Shown here piece by piece: positions 44,540 through 54,905 of a stretch of DNA of 64,000 nt (within the stretch, counting starts at the first letter, position 1; every line of letters begins with the position of its first letter). This stretch comes from Isoetes taiwanensis (taxonomy: Eukaryota; Streptophyta; Lycopodiopsida; Isoetales; Isoetaceae). Position numbers and translations under genes: made by a program. The stretch spans positions 8,137,077 to 8,201,076 of the forward strand of contig JAJEKV010000039.1 of the NCBI GenBank assembly GCA_021234155.1, in the 5' to 3' direction. The notes under the pieces are model-generated. The model was not told where the DNA came from, ran no database searches, and was given only the letters and a program-made list of their open reading frames with translations.

Positions 44540-46160
44540 TCAGTTGCGCAGATCTCCACATCGAGCCTGCCTTATGACGCTATCCAATTGCCGGATCTCT
44601 TGTGACAACAACGCCCTTGCAAGGCTCATGTGCGACATAAGAGTATGAAGCTCAGATGTGGCAACTCCGAGCCGCACCCACGCAACGTTGTTCATGGCAG
44701 TATCAATTGCTATGTAGTGACGCCTGAGAATGCGCATTGAAGCCGCCATCTTATGCATTTTCGTGCCAATCTGAACTAGTTGATTTATGAACTCCTCAGC
44801 ACGGAATGTCTCCTCCATCTCCGGTGGGTAAATCCGAGCATTAGGATGACTCGGAGGCATCAACGCTAGAATTGATCAACAAAGGATCTATGTGCATTAC
44901 AGGATCACCTGCACCATCCTGGGCATTCACATCCACCTCCATTTCAAACCTGCAAGAAGAAAAGCAACACACAAAGGAAACTGTACAATCTTAGAACATC
45001 TAACAGGCCTAGCCAACAGCCATGTTATGATCGCCTGTGTATACTGAAATGTAATCAGCATCATGATCAGGTATGACAAGCTCAGGGCTGAACGTGGGGT
45101 CACAGATATCATGGAAATTATCATCAGCCTCATCAACAGCAACGGAGTCATCCCAATACCTACGTCTGCCAGGTCTGTTTCTCTCAACTGGCACATAGCC
45201 AGCTGGCAGGCTATATAGAATCGTTCGTATATCTAAAGGCATGCAACAAGCAGGCTTTAGAAGGATCCTCTAGGCAGCACGGACCCTGTGTTTATTCACA
45301 TGGGTTGTGTTAGAGGGGATTATCCAGCTGCTGGAAAGGGTGTACTTGCCGCTCCTGATCATTCTAGCCAAGGTAAAAGTGAGGTTTGGTGTACGGCGTC
45401 CCCTATGATAGCAAACGAAATGTGCTGCCTCATTGAGTTATAGTTGTCAAGAACACAACGGCCCTTAGTATCTCCCGTACCCCATCGCAAGTACAGGTCC
45501 TTGCCCTTCTCTATCATGGAATCGCTCACATTATGCAGATGACATGAATCATGCACCTTGCCAATATCCTTCATACAGTAAGCCACCATCCCTTCGAAGC
45601 AGTGGAGCCTCGTATTCCTAAGCACCTTACAGACCAGAACCATACCTGCTGGCTTGCATGGCCAGTTGAAGTCTCTCTTGATAGCTTCATTGATAGCCTT
45701 AGGAGATCTAAAGCGTGCTCTGAAAACACTCTGAACATGCAAGTGATCTGCAGAGGAGCCCCTCTCTAAGGCAACGGCCCCTCTATGCATCTTCTGTCAT
45801 AGAAGGATAATAGAGCTTCATAGAAACTGAGGGGCACATCCTGGCCTGATCAATTGGCCTCCCAACTCATGGACGAATTGGGCATGGGATGAGGCTCTTG
45901 GGTCTGTCCAGAGCTAGATGTGCCAGGCATGGCCGCATCAGGCCGGATAGGATGCATCTGTGCACTAGCAGACATGGCAGGAGGAATCGCACCAACAGTC
46001 GGGATGGGGGCCTGGCCTCCTGCACTCTTCCCCGTTTCTTGCTGCCTTCCTTAAAGACATAAAAAAAAAAACAAGCACAAAAACAAGACTTTGGACGCTC
46101 ACTTGCTTCAAGAGCCATCGAGCAGAGCAAATATGAAAGAAGAACTTGCCCATCTGCTTC
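44540..46160 (-). pseudogene. Rep-like HUH endonuclease, decayed
   Basis: Read leftward from about 46160. A Pro/Ser-rich leader (about 46030-45850) ends DVPLSFYEALLSFYD. After a one-base shift near 45785 comes AVALERG, DHLHVQSVFRARF (HUH motif H-x-H, about 45720) and AINEAIKRDF, then GMVAYCMKD (Y-x2-K, candidate catalytic Tyr, about 45575). This motif order is that of single-Tyr HUH replication initiators, which nick single strands through a phosphotyrosine bond. The remainder (45359-44540) continues in pieces: SGKYTLSS, RRYWDDSVAVDEADDN, EEFINQLVQIGTKMHKM, IRQLDSVIRQARCGDLRN. No P-loop helicase is seen, so it is not an ordinary Helitron or a complete CRESS-type Rep. The family is not assigned; plant/algal Replitron-like elements are one possibility. 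Two frame breaks and a stop near 45283 make it inactive. Confidence 0.55.
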
Positions 46161-46602
46161 ATCGCGATGCCGACACCTGCAAGGAATGGGTTTAGAAAGG
46201 CCGTGGCTGCTCACCACATGCCCAGGGCACACGCGCGATCATATCCAGAGCACGACCTTCGTAACCACAAAATACAGTTTCTTCTCAAAAACAACATGCC
46301 AGCATCAGCTTCATACGCTTTGAGATACGGATACGCCAGCAAACCATTAGAAATCTAGAGTTCTAAACCTACGGTTTTTTATCGGGGCCACATTAAAGCT
46401 CTACCATATATACGAATCTTGGATTTACATTAATAGACGCAGACACGATAAATAATGATCAACACCTTCGAGTTTCTAGTTTGTATGTGTATGAGAGGGG
46501 TACGTATATTACGAGCATAAGACGTGCAAAAATACTTTAGGGGTATAATCTAGACGATTATGTAAGGTTGTATTTGAGGGGGGTTTTCCCTCTAGAAAAT
46601 TG

Positions 46603-46667
46603 TATACATGGGGGGGTTTTGGCGACCCCTTGAACACATATGCCATACCCCCCTATCCCCATGTATA
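46603..46667. repeat. Stem-loop, 11-bp perfect stem
   Basis: TATACATGGGG (46603-46613) pairs with CCCCATGTATA (46657-46667) around a 43-base loop that contains a G run and a C run. It lies beyond the 5' side of the HUH remnant and may be the second end of that element. Confidence 0.7.
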
Positions 46668-46684
46668 GGTGAATTCCTATGTTT

Positions 46685-46920
46685 ACTAAAAATATTTGTA
46701 ACGTGTTACAAAATAGTAATATTTGTCATACGTTACAAATGGGACTTGTAACGCGTTTCAGATTCTAACGCGTGCCACAAATTACAAATAGGTTTATACA
46801 AATTTTAGTAACACGTTACAAGTATACAAGGTGTGCCACACGTTACAAAATACAATATTTTATATCACGTGTGACAAATTACAAATCGATATGTTTTATA
46901 AATCAATACGTTACAAACCC
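46685..46920. repeat. Cluster of gttacaaa / tttgtaac palindromic motifs
   Basis: At least eight variants of gttacaaa in both orientations. The clearest is TTTGTAACGTGTTACAAA near 46696-46713 (perfect 8-bp arms round GT). Others are ttgtaacgcgttt, gtaacacgttacaag and cacacgttacaaa. No coding frame. Confidence 0.8.
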
Positions 46921-47046
46921 CATTGGCCCTTGTAGAGGCACGTATTTATTTTATGTATATTACAATACACATTGGTCAACTACATATAAGACAGGTAGAT
47001 AGATATACAACGGTAAATTAGACATAAGATAGATAGATAGATAGAT

Positions 47047-47155
47047 GAGGAGGTTAACCCTTCCCTCCAGATGATTATGCAAAATAACCCTCGAGGCCGG
47101 GAGGCCGAGAGGGTTATTATTTGCATAATCATCGAGAGGGGAGGGTTGACCTCCC
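47047..47155. repeat. Long near-perfect hairpin (MITE-like)
   Basis: The left arm runs from gaggttaaccc through gatgattatgcaaaataaccctc. The right arm is its near-complement, gagggttattatttgcataatcatcg through gggttgacctccc. The arms are about 45 bp with a short ggccgggaggcc centre. A GATA repeat precedes it. A small foldback element or siRNA-generating hairpin is plausible. Confidence 0.85.
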
Positions 47156-48015
47156 TTAACTCCAGGTCCGAGCAGATTAACGGAACAAGAAGAAGCTATG
47201 CAAAAAAAGGAAAACAAGAAGCTTGGAAGACTTCGTTATTTGTCTTGCTTACCAGATCTGTTTGCTCAGAAGCCCAGCATCAAAGAGCCCAAAAGTGAAG
47301 AAGATGCAGATATGCAAGTTAACCATCAAGTCTGCACAAATCCGGTAGCTATATGGAGTCTTTTTCTGTGCTCTACAAATGCCAGTAGCCTATATTCCGG
47401 CTCTGCAACTCATTTTACTAGAGTACAAGATGAGATTTATAGCTAAACATACATTTGCATCTGTCATTCATGTACCTGCTCAGAAAATCCTTCAAGCAAC
47501 TAGTATGGGGCTGCGCAGCAATGCTTGGCGGCAGAAATACTGTAAATGGGCTTCTTTGGGCAGCAAAAAACCCATTTTGGGCATCTGTATTGGCCGGATT
47601 TGTTGTAGAGGGACAAGCATTCAAGCTTTTTGCAGCGTTGGAATCGCATGTACAAGCAAATCTGTCCTTCTGCCATCACATGAACAAGCCAAAATTTTGA
47701 TTGAATCACATCTTGAACTCGTGATTTCTGTTTCCATAGCTTGCAATCATCATATGGCAACGGATTAGAGTCGTTTGGATGTAAAAGAGCAGTAACAGAG
47801 CCTTATCATATGGCAGCGGAGCACTTCAACGCAGCAGAGCAAGTGATAATCCATAGAATATTCCTTAAAAACGAATATTCTGGAGATTATATAGATAATC
47901 CATGGAATATTCTTCAAAAAACGAATATTCTAGAAATTATGGATTTTAACCTCATCTTCATCCAACGGTGGGCAACGGTTGGATCAAGTTAATCTGCAAG
48001 GACCTGGAGTTAATT

Positions 48016-48017
<2 letters not shown>
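47152..48017. mobile_element. TTAA-flanked TIR element, about 0.85 kb, non-autonomous
   Basis: Left end TTAA then CTCCAGGTCCGAGCAGATTA (from 47156). The right end, read inward, is TTAA then CTCCAGGTCCTTGCAGATTA (to 48013). The inverted repeats are about 24 bp with two mismatches, and TTAA is duplicated at the borders. TTAA targets are used by piggyBac- and Kolobok-type transposases; the terminal motif matches neither clearly. The interior has exon-like stretches (GGRNTVNGLLWAAKNPFW near 47525, on +) that could be captured gene sequence, and a 55-bp duplication (aatattcttaaaaacgaatattc type) near 47850-47940. No transposase. Confidence 0.75.
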
Positions 48018-48021
<4 letters not shown>

Positions 48022-48080
<59 letters not shown>

Positions 48081-48081
48081 G
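48022..48081. repeat. GATA microsatellite
   Basis: About 14 gata units between the TTAA element and the P450 stop codon. A shorter tract of the same motif lies at 47026-47046. Confidence 0.95.
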
Positions 48082-48091
48082 ATGAAAGCAC

Positions 48092-49696
48092 TTAGAGATG
48101 GTGGCAAGGAGCCCTAGGAGTAGCTAATGCAAGAAGAGGCTTTGCCCTGCCCGTGGTAATTCCGCAACCCTCTTCCATATCCACTTCATCTTTCACTTTC
48201 CATTCAAACGAGTACAAAAGATGAGCAAGATTGTTTTCTACTAGCCTCATACCCATCGCCAAACCTGGGCATATTCTTCTGCCTGATCCAAACGGAATCA
48301 GTTCAAAATTCTGGCCCTTTACGTCCATTCTGCTATTCATAAACCTGTCTGGATCAAACTCTAATGGCCTTTCCCACACTAGCGGATCTCGCCCAATTGC
48401 CCATATGTTCACCAGCAACCTTGTTCCCTTTTGAATATCATACCCTGCTACTTTGCAATTCTCCATTGATTTATGTGGAACTAATAGTGGTATTGGCGGA
48501 TGCAGCCTCAGGGTCTCCTTTACAATTGCTTTCAGATACTTCAGATTGTCTAAACATGACTCTTCAATCACCCCATGTTTTCCCAGTGTTCGATCCAGTT
48601 CCTCTTGTGCCTTTTGTAGAATAGATGGAGCTCTAAGAAGCTCTGACATTGCCCATTCCACTGTATTTCTAGACGTGTCCGTTCCTCCTAGAAGAACATC
48701 CTTTGTATACATAATTAATTACAGTAATGTTAGCATTAATCGAAATCTAAAAAAGAGGCCAAACATGTTGCAGCAAAATCGCTAGAATACCTGAATCATG
48801 GCTTTGATATCATTCTCTTCCAGCTTCATTCCATCAATGGACGTATCTAGCAAAGCATCTACATAGTCAGGAATATGTTCTTCATTTCTTTCTCTTCTCA
48901 ATCTATGCTCTGCAATAATTTCTTCTAGAAAGAAATCCAACTTGACATGCAAGGTCTGCAACCTTTTCTTAAATCCGTGCAGATCTAGCCACCATAGTTT
49001 AGGAATAAGATCTGCTATACTGGCCTCTCCCAGCAATTTTAAATTTTCAGCAAGCAGGGCACTAAGCTGATCGCCTTGGATAGCCCTTTTCCCCATTATA
49101 ATCCTTGCTACAACATTGAGAAAAGTTCTTCTGATCAGTTGAGAAAAATTAATTTCTTCGCCGTGCTTGCTTTGCTCTGTGATGATCCGAATCAAGGACA
49201 AAATTTCGTCCCTTCTAATGTGTTGACTTTCTTCCAGCCTCTTAGATGTAAGAAGCTCCAAGGTCATAAATTTCCTCATGAATTTCCAGTGTTCCCCATA
49301 CTCCCCAAAGGCAACATCCCTCTGATTATAGTGCAGGACTGTGGCTGCCAAAGAAATGGGTCTGGAGGCGAAATTGCGGTCATGGATTTTGAGAAACTCC
49401 ATGGCCATGGCTGGGGATGAAGCAACCAGAGTGGGATGGGATCCAAATCTGAGAAGCACAAGGGGGCCGTATTTCTTTGAGATTTGGCACAGATCCTGAT
49501 GAGGAAGGATGCCCAGCAAATGCAAATGGCCGATAATAGGGTATGCAGCAGGCGAAGGCGGAAGAAATCTCTTGTTTGTGAGTGAAGAAAAGAAGAACCA
49601 AGCCAAGATTGCAAGAAAAAGAGAGGGAATAAGAACGACGAGGGCGCCATAGCTGCATAGTTGCTCGCCCACAAAGAAGAATGAGCATGGCGCCAT
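48092..49696 (-). CDS. Cytochrome P450, CYP71 clan (A-type)
   Basis: Two exons, 49696-48791 and 48700-48092, joined ...AMIQ|DVLLGG with GT/AG borders (90-bp intron at the position conserved in A-type plant P450s); 504 residues, full length. An N-terminal membrane anchor (ALVVLIPSLFLAILAWFFF) is followed by a Pro-rich hinge (FLPPSPAAYPIIGHLHLLG). The I-helix oxygen-binding motif is GGTDTS (307-312). Next are the K-helix ExxR in KETLRLHPP (364-367) and the PERF-type FDPDRF (417-422). Heme loop FGSGRRICPG (439-448), Cys446 the heme ligand. It is an ER-bound monooxygenase, probably in specialised metabolism; the substrate cannot be told, and I do not assign a family. All catalytic motifs are intact. 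A Helitron begins only 90 bp upstream of the ATG, and a TTAA element ends about 80 bp past the stop. Confidence 0.93.
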
Positions 49697-51085
49697 AGCT
49701 GCAAGGTTGCTTTAGCCACAATAAAAACCCATTCAATTCAACTCAGTATTTTGATATAGAAGTCCTCTTCCTTTCTTTATGTCTAACTAGAAAAAGTGCC
49801 CAGCGTTGCTGGGATTTTCTTCGAGATTAAATTTTAAAGTTAATAAAAATATAATTTATAAATTCTAGGGGTGCCAATTCATATATATTGTCATTTATAT
49901 TATTTTATAACATGGTTATTTTTATATTTCTTATCTAATTTGTAGACAAAGAGCTATGTTTTCGAAATTTTGCAATAAAATAAGGGAAAGAAAACTTTGC
50001 ACAAATGAAGAGAAAAAAAACTTGTTTATAACTTTAAATGACATTATTAAATAAAATATTGGAAACTGCCATGTATATGCTATAAACCATTGAGAACAAA
50101 ACACAATATGGTGAAAAAGCTTGAGAAACATGTAAAGATATCGTGCAAATTTTATTTCTTGCATTATATGAAAATAATAAATAAGTAAATATTAACATGT
50201 GGCTGTGGCTTTTTACGTCTTATATACAGATTTCACATTCCTTAGCACAAGTTGATAATAAAGGCTACACTCTAACCATCTTTGGGCATTGAAAGATAAC
50301 TCATAGGATCTGAGGTCTTCATTGCCTGATGTTGTTGGATTAGCTTTAAACGACAAAATTTTGCATCGGTGCCTCATCTATTCTTGTCCCATCTCTTATT
50401 TTGAATATAAACATTAAAGCAAAAGATATATTGCAAACTGCATATTATGGAGTAAATATTGCCTGCGTATCTATTCTGGCTCAGCACTACAAAACTGCAC
50501 ACTAAGTAATACTTGGATTACTCTGATCCATTCTTCAAAAAATGCATCTCATAATAATACCTGGATTACTCTGATCTATTCTTCAAAAAATGAAATTGTC
50601 TGCTCCGCAAGTACGTATAACTGTTGTTGCTCATGGTACTACGGTATAGTTGGTTAGATTAACATGCATAGCATTGTTTAGTATGTTGACATTTTGATAC
50701 AATGCTAACAATTTATCTTCTACAAACAACAAAGATGTTGCACACAAAGCCAAGCTCCCTATGCACACAACCAAACTACATATGGAGTAGAGCATTCTAA
50801 ACGTGCAACATTTTGAAAGTCTACAAGAAAATTTGATAAATCACCATGATGCTAGAATGTTCACCTTTGTACTCCAAATGCTTAAAAACATCTTGAATTT
50901 ATAATTGTGGAGTGCACTGCAGGGTATCTCTCATAAAATGGTGCAACACTCTTTCTTCATTCCTTTAAATTCTTTCTGAACAGACAAATCCAACCCAAAA
51001 CATAGTCATGTATATTCTTTATGCTTGAAAAATTATGTCCAGTGTTGTTGTCGACATGTATCGGAGTGGTCCCTATGTTAGGCAA

Positions 51086-51277
51086 ATCGAAGTGTTACCT
51101 ACGTTGTGCACTGATAATATAAGCAACAAAAGACTAAACGTCAACATCAATAAAATAGAGAAAATGTATACCTAAGCTCTGATCGAAGTGTTACCTACGT
51201 TGTGCACTGATAATATAAGCAACAAACGACTAAACGTCAACAGCAATAAAATAGAGAAAATGTATACCTAAGCTCTG
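51086..51277. repeat. Tandem duplication, two 96-bp units
   Basis: A block beginning atcgaagtgttacctacgtt and ending cctaagctctg occurs at 51086-51181 and 51182-51277 with two substitutions. It lies inside the Helitron. Confidence 0.92.
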
Positions 51278-51499
51278 CTGCATGGCCTGTTTAAGGTCTA
51301 CCTGAAACCTCTCTTCTTCATCCTGCTCCACCTTTAACGCTCGTAATCTTTTCTTGTCATTACCTGCTTAGCATTGAGTTGATTATGATGATTGAACATA
51401 TCCCAAATTTTAAAATAAAAATATGCATCCACAATCTCCTAAGGTTTTGCAGTTCTAAGAGACAAAAAAGGTCTGTTTAGCACACTACAAGAGCATTCA

Positions 51500-53997
51500 T
51501 CTTAATGAGAGCTTATATATAGAAGAGATATAGAAAAGAGGGGTGGGAGGAGAAGATAATGACGTACTTGATGTGGAATATGTCCTATACTGCACTATAG
51601 ATTTCTTCATGAGCCTCAACTGTAAAACAATCAGAACTTTCCTTGTCCATTTCCTCAAGCAGATGAGCAGCACCTTAAGGTGGTTTAACAAACCGCCTTC
51701 GACGAATCCTGCTCGCAGATTCCTTGTTCTTCTTTAAAGGAATTTATTGTACATCATATGCTTTATTCATAGGTGCTCGCTCCAGGTATCGAAAAACCTT
51801 AATACCAATCTGAGGTTCCAATTCTTCAACCCTTGTCACTTCGCCGTTCGGTCACGGGGGAGTCGTATTGTGTGCGGGGAAGTACATCTTTGTGATGATG
51901 CAGAAGAGAATTAAGGGCATAGGTAGGAAAGTTCCTACTTCTGGATTATAAACATCTTTCATCAGTCCTACTGGTTGTACTTCCATGAGTCCTATCAGCT
52001 GTACTGCCACTGAGTATTTCAGGATTATGCTTCTTAGAAGCATTCTTGGTTGCACGTTTGGAAAAAATGATAGAACTTGACATGTCACTTTTGCCAGTTG
52101 TATTAAGTAAAACCTCATCAGAGCCAGGATACACAAAGCGTGAAGGCACATGCATAATATCCGGATTTTGCGTAGATCGATAGGTTGCTTTTGACAATCT
52201 CACAATGTGTTTTAGGGCATTGCGTAGATGACACATCGTGGGCCTTGGGTTTAGATGTATTGTCAAAATTTCAAACTTCAGTTTTGATAAAGGCAACTTA
52301 GAATCGAGATGGACCTAAAGGCAATGCCTAAGCAGATGCAATCTCGATGGAGACCGAAGTTACCACAGATGGACCTGAATTTGAAGATAAAGAACTTTCT
52401 CTGACATGGCGCGATCCAGAACTGGAACATTTTCATCCTTAGTTTCCTCTGCATCCTGCATAATGATACAGAGATAACATTTTAAAGTTGAGAATGTGCT
52501 TCCTCTTTTACACAATCCCTAGTAAATACCAGATGAGGAACTTTTGATCATAATTTTATAAGCAAACTAACAATCCTTGTACATGTTGATATAGACAATG
52601 AGATGTATCGTTCATAAAAAATAGTAAAATAAGCAATTACATTTGTGGAAAATGCGCATCAACACATCTTCCACGGCGAGTAATTGCAAGTACTTTTTAG
52701 CTCTCTAAACAAAACAGCACAACACTTTCACATGACAAAACATATTGCTATAGAACATTGGTTCACATCCAAGATTGGAGATAATGGCTTTCCGTTAAGG
52801 ATAGCTATAGCTTCTTTTGTTGCCACATGGATGCTCTCATCAAATTTTAAGAATGCCTTGTAGTATTGATCACGATTACCTAAAATTTATCAGGTGGCAA
52901 CCAGTCGTGTATTTTTGCAACCAGTGCAACTTGGCATCGAGCAATGGAAGCATAGTTTAAAGCTCAGTATTTGTTGCTTGGGAGTGGTCCAAAAAAGATT
53001 TGAATTCCATAAGACTCATTAACTTGTCATCAAAGAATGAATATCATTATCAACAAATCGTAAATCATCTGTTGTATTGTTGGGATGGTCATGTTTAGAT
53101 GGAGGAAGATATGTAAATGAAAATGGAATAGGTGGCAAGCCAACATATTCTATATTGGACTATATAGGGAATTGGAGTAGCCAGACCAGATTAGAACCCT
53201 AGCAATAGGTTGCAGATCTTGGGTCTGGAAAATGGGTCCAACCTCTTCAACTTTGCTGCTTAATGTACTGCATCAAAATTTTCCTTTAGTATTCTTTGTC
53301 ATCTTCTTGTTCTATAACAGCTTTTGCTCTTTTTTCTCATATTTGCTTTCTGCAATATGATAATATGACAGTCTGCTTTCTCTCGTTATTTTTATTCTAC
53401 TTAATATTCAGGTCTGATAGCGGCTAGATGCAATATTGTTGACACTGAAAATTCAGCAGATTCTCCAGTGGCAACACTTAGTTGTACATGCTTGGAAGCT
53501 ATGGCCTAAACACGACACCATCTCTTTTATTAAAGTCAGACCATGATGACAGGTAAATCATGATAGATCAAGTTATTTTGAGATGCATTTCTATTTGACA
53601 AAGACTTCAACCAGGAAACACCTAATGATAAAATGAAAACCGAATCAGATTTGGATAATTCATGCACCGGATAATCCAAAGCTGTGTATAAAGTTGTAAG
53701 TTCGAATCAATCTAGAACACTTGCTATCTAGTGCGGAATGAGTTACGATTATGAAGAACAATCTACAATATCCAGATGAAAATCTAAATTCAAGAAAGAT
53801 GTTAATGCAACACTTGAAAATAGGAACGTACATTAGAGATAAATGCAAAATAGAACTGACCTGGGTTTTTCTTCTAAGAGCAACAGGTGTGCCTTGCAGG
53901 AAAATGAGAGATTGAAGAAGCGATGGTGCGCAACTCACGATGTGGGGGCTCCGGATCATGAAGTTACCTTCTTGTTAATCCGCTTAAAAACCACCAT
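51500..53997 (-). pseudogene. Exon-like fragments carried by the Helitron
   Basis: Read leftward. 53997-53968 encodes MVVFKRINKK followed by a GT donor. About 52885-52770 encodes DQYYKAFLKFDESIHVATKE, then AIAILNGKPLSP. 52296-51946 encodes LTIHLNPRPTMCHLRNALKH and further Ser/Lys-rich sequence. About 51840-51640 encodes ELEPQIGIKVFRYLERAPMN and SASRIRRRRFVKP. Together they look like scattered exons of one intron-containing plant gene, with stops between, which fits Helitron gene capture. I do not recognise the parent gene. Confidence 0.4.
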
Positions 53998-54632
53998 GCT
54001 TACGTTTTGCGTGCCCCGCCACAAAGCTCGAAAAACCCGACTGTGGAAAGAAGCTTTCTCTTTGTGTCGACTTAAAGGGTCGGAAAGAAGAATCGGTGGG
54101 ATTCCCTCTCCAGAGAAACTAAACACTTCGGCCTGTTCGATGCAGCCACCCCTTTAATCTGGAAATCGCCAGAGGTAAGTGGCCGGTGTTCGGGTATGGC
54201 CGAAAAATCCTCCTACAAAACCCTTGCTTGGACGGTTTAATGACAAAACAAGAACACAACAGATCTTGGGGTCTTTGGGTACTAAGAGCCCCAAATCTGA
54301 GCCACAATAAAATCGACCACACCAAGCCACAAGGAAAATAAGAGCAAAGAAGACGTTACAAGCACTGAAGCAAGGCCAAATGGAGTTGCATAGAAGAAGA
54401 CCTAACTGGCGATTTGAGCAAGACCGAATTGAAACTGGGTGAGAAAGAAGACCTAAACTCTGCAGCATAAAAATAGACGGCTGGCCGAGAAGACAAGGCA
54501 AGCGAGAAGGTGGACGGAATAGAAAGGAAAAAGAGACACAAAAAACTCTGGGTGGGTGGGAACGATTTCTAATCGAGACCCTAACGAAACCTTGCGCCCA
54601 AACAAACTGCCCGAATCTAGGGACGAACTTCT

Positions 54633-54750
54633 AATCAGTAACCAAAGCTATCTTTTACCAGAAGTAAAGCAATTCTAACCCCATTCTGGCAATCAATAAC
54701 CATAGCTATCTTTTACCAGAAGCAATTCTAACCCCATTCCGGCATTCAGG
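54633..54750. repeat. Short tandem duplication in the Helitron 5' part
   Basis: aatcagtaaccaaagctatc... and aatcaataaccatagctatc... repeat over about 57 bp each, both including cttttaccagaag and attctaaccccattc. No coding role seen. Confidence 0.8.
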
Positions 54751-54905
54751 AACTGGAAAGGGAAGATGCGAGAAGCAGAGAGCCAGACCCGTCGTATAAA
54801 GAAAACCGCCAAAACCAAAATCAAGGGATGAAAATAAGTTGAGAAAATTCAACGCGCAAGATTGCGCACAGACTATCACAAAACGCCTTTATTATTATAT
54901 ATAGA

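Larger units (their letters stand above)
49787..54905 (-). mobile_element. Non-autonomous Helitron, 5.1 kb
   Basis: On the minus strand the 5' end reads A|TCTATATATAATAATAAAGG (54905 leftward), the typical TC start. The 3' end reads CCCAGCAACGCTGGG, eight bases, then CTAG|T (hairpin 49799-49813, CTAG 49787-49790). Insertion between A and T, no target duplication, and a hairpin shortly before CTAG are Helitron hallmarks. No Rep/helicase is seen inside, so it depends on another element. It carries exon-like fragments on its own strand (see next entry). The direction of rolling-circle replication points at the P450. Confidence 0.82.

Noticed and set aside
44540-46160. Endogenous geminivirus as the source of the HUH gene
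   Set aside because: No helicase/P-loop or coat-protein-like sequence and no recognisable geminiviral order; only the HUH and Tyr motifs are shared with that wide class.
49787-54905. Autonomous Helitron
   Set aside because: No Rep or helicase motifs on either strand between the ends.
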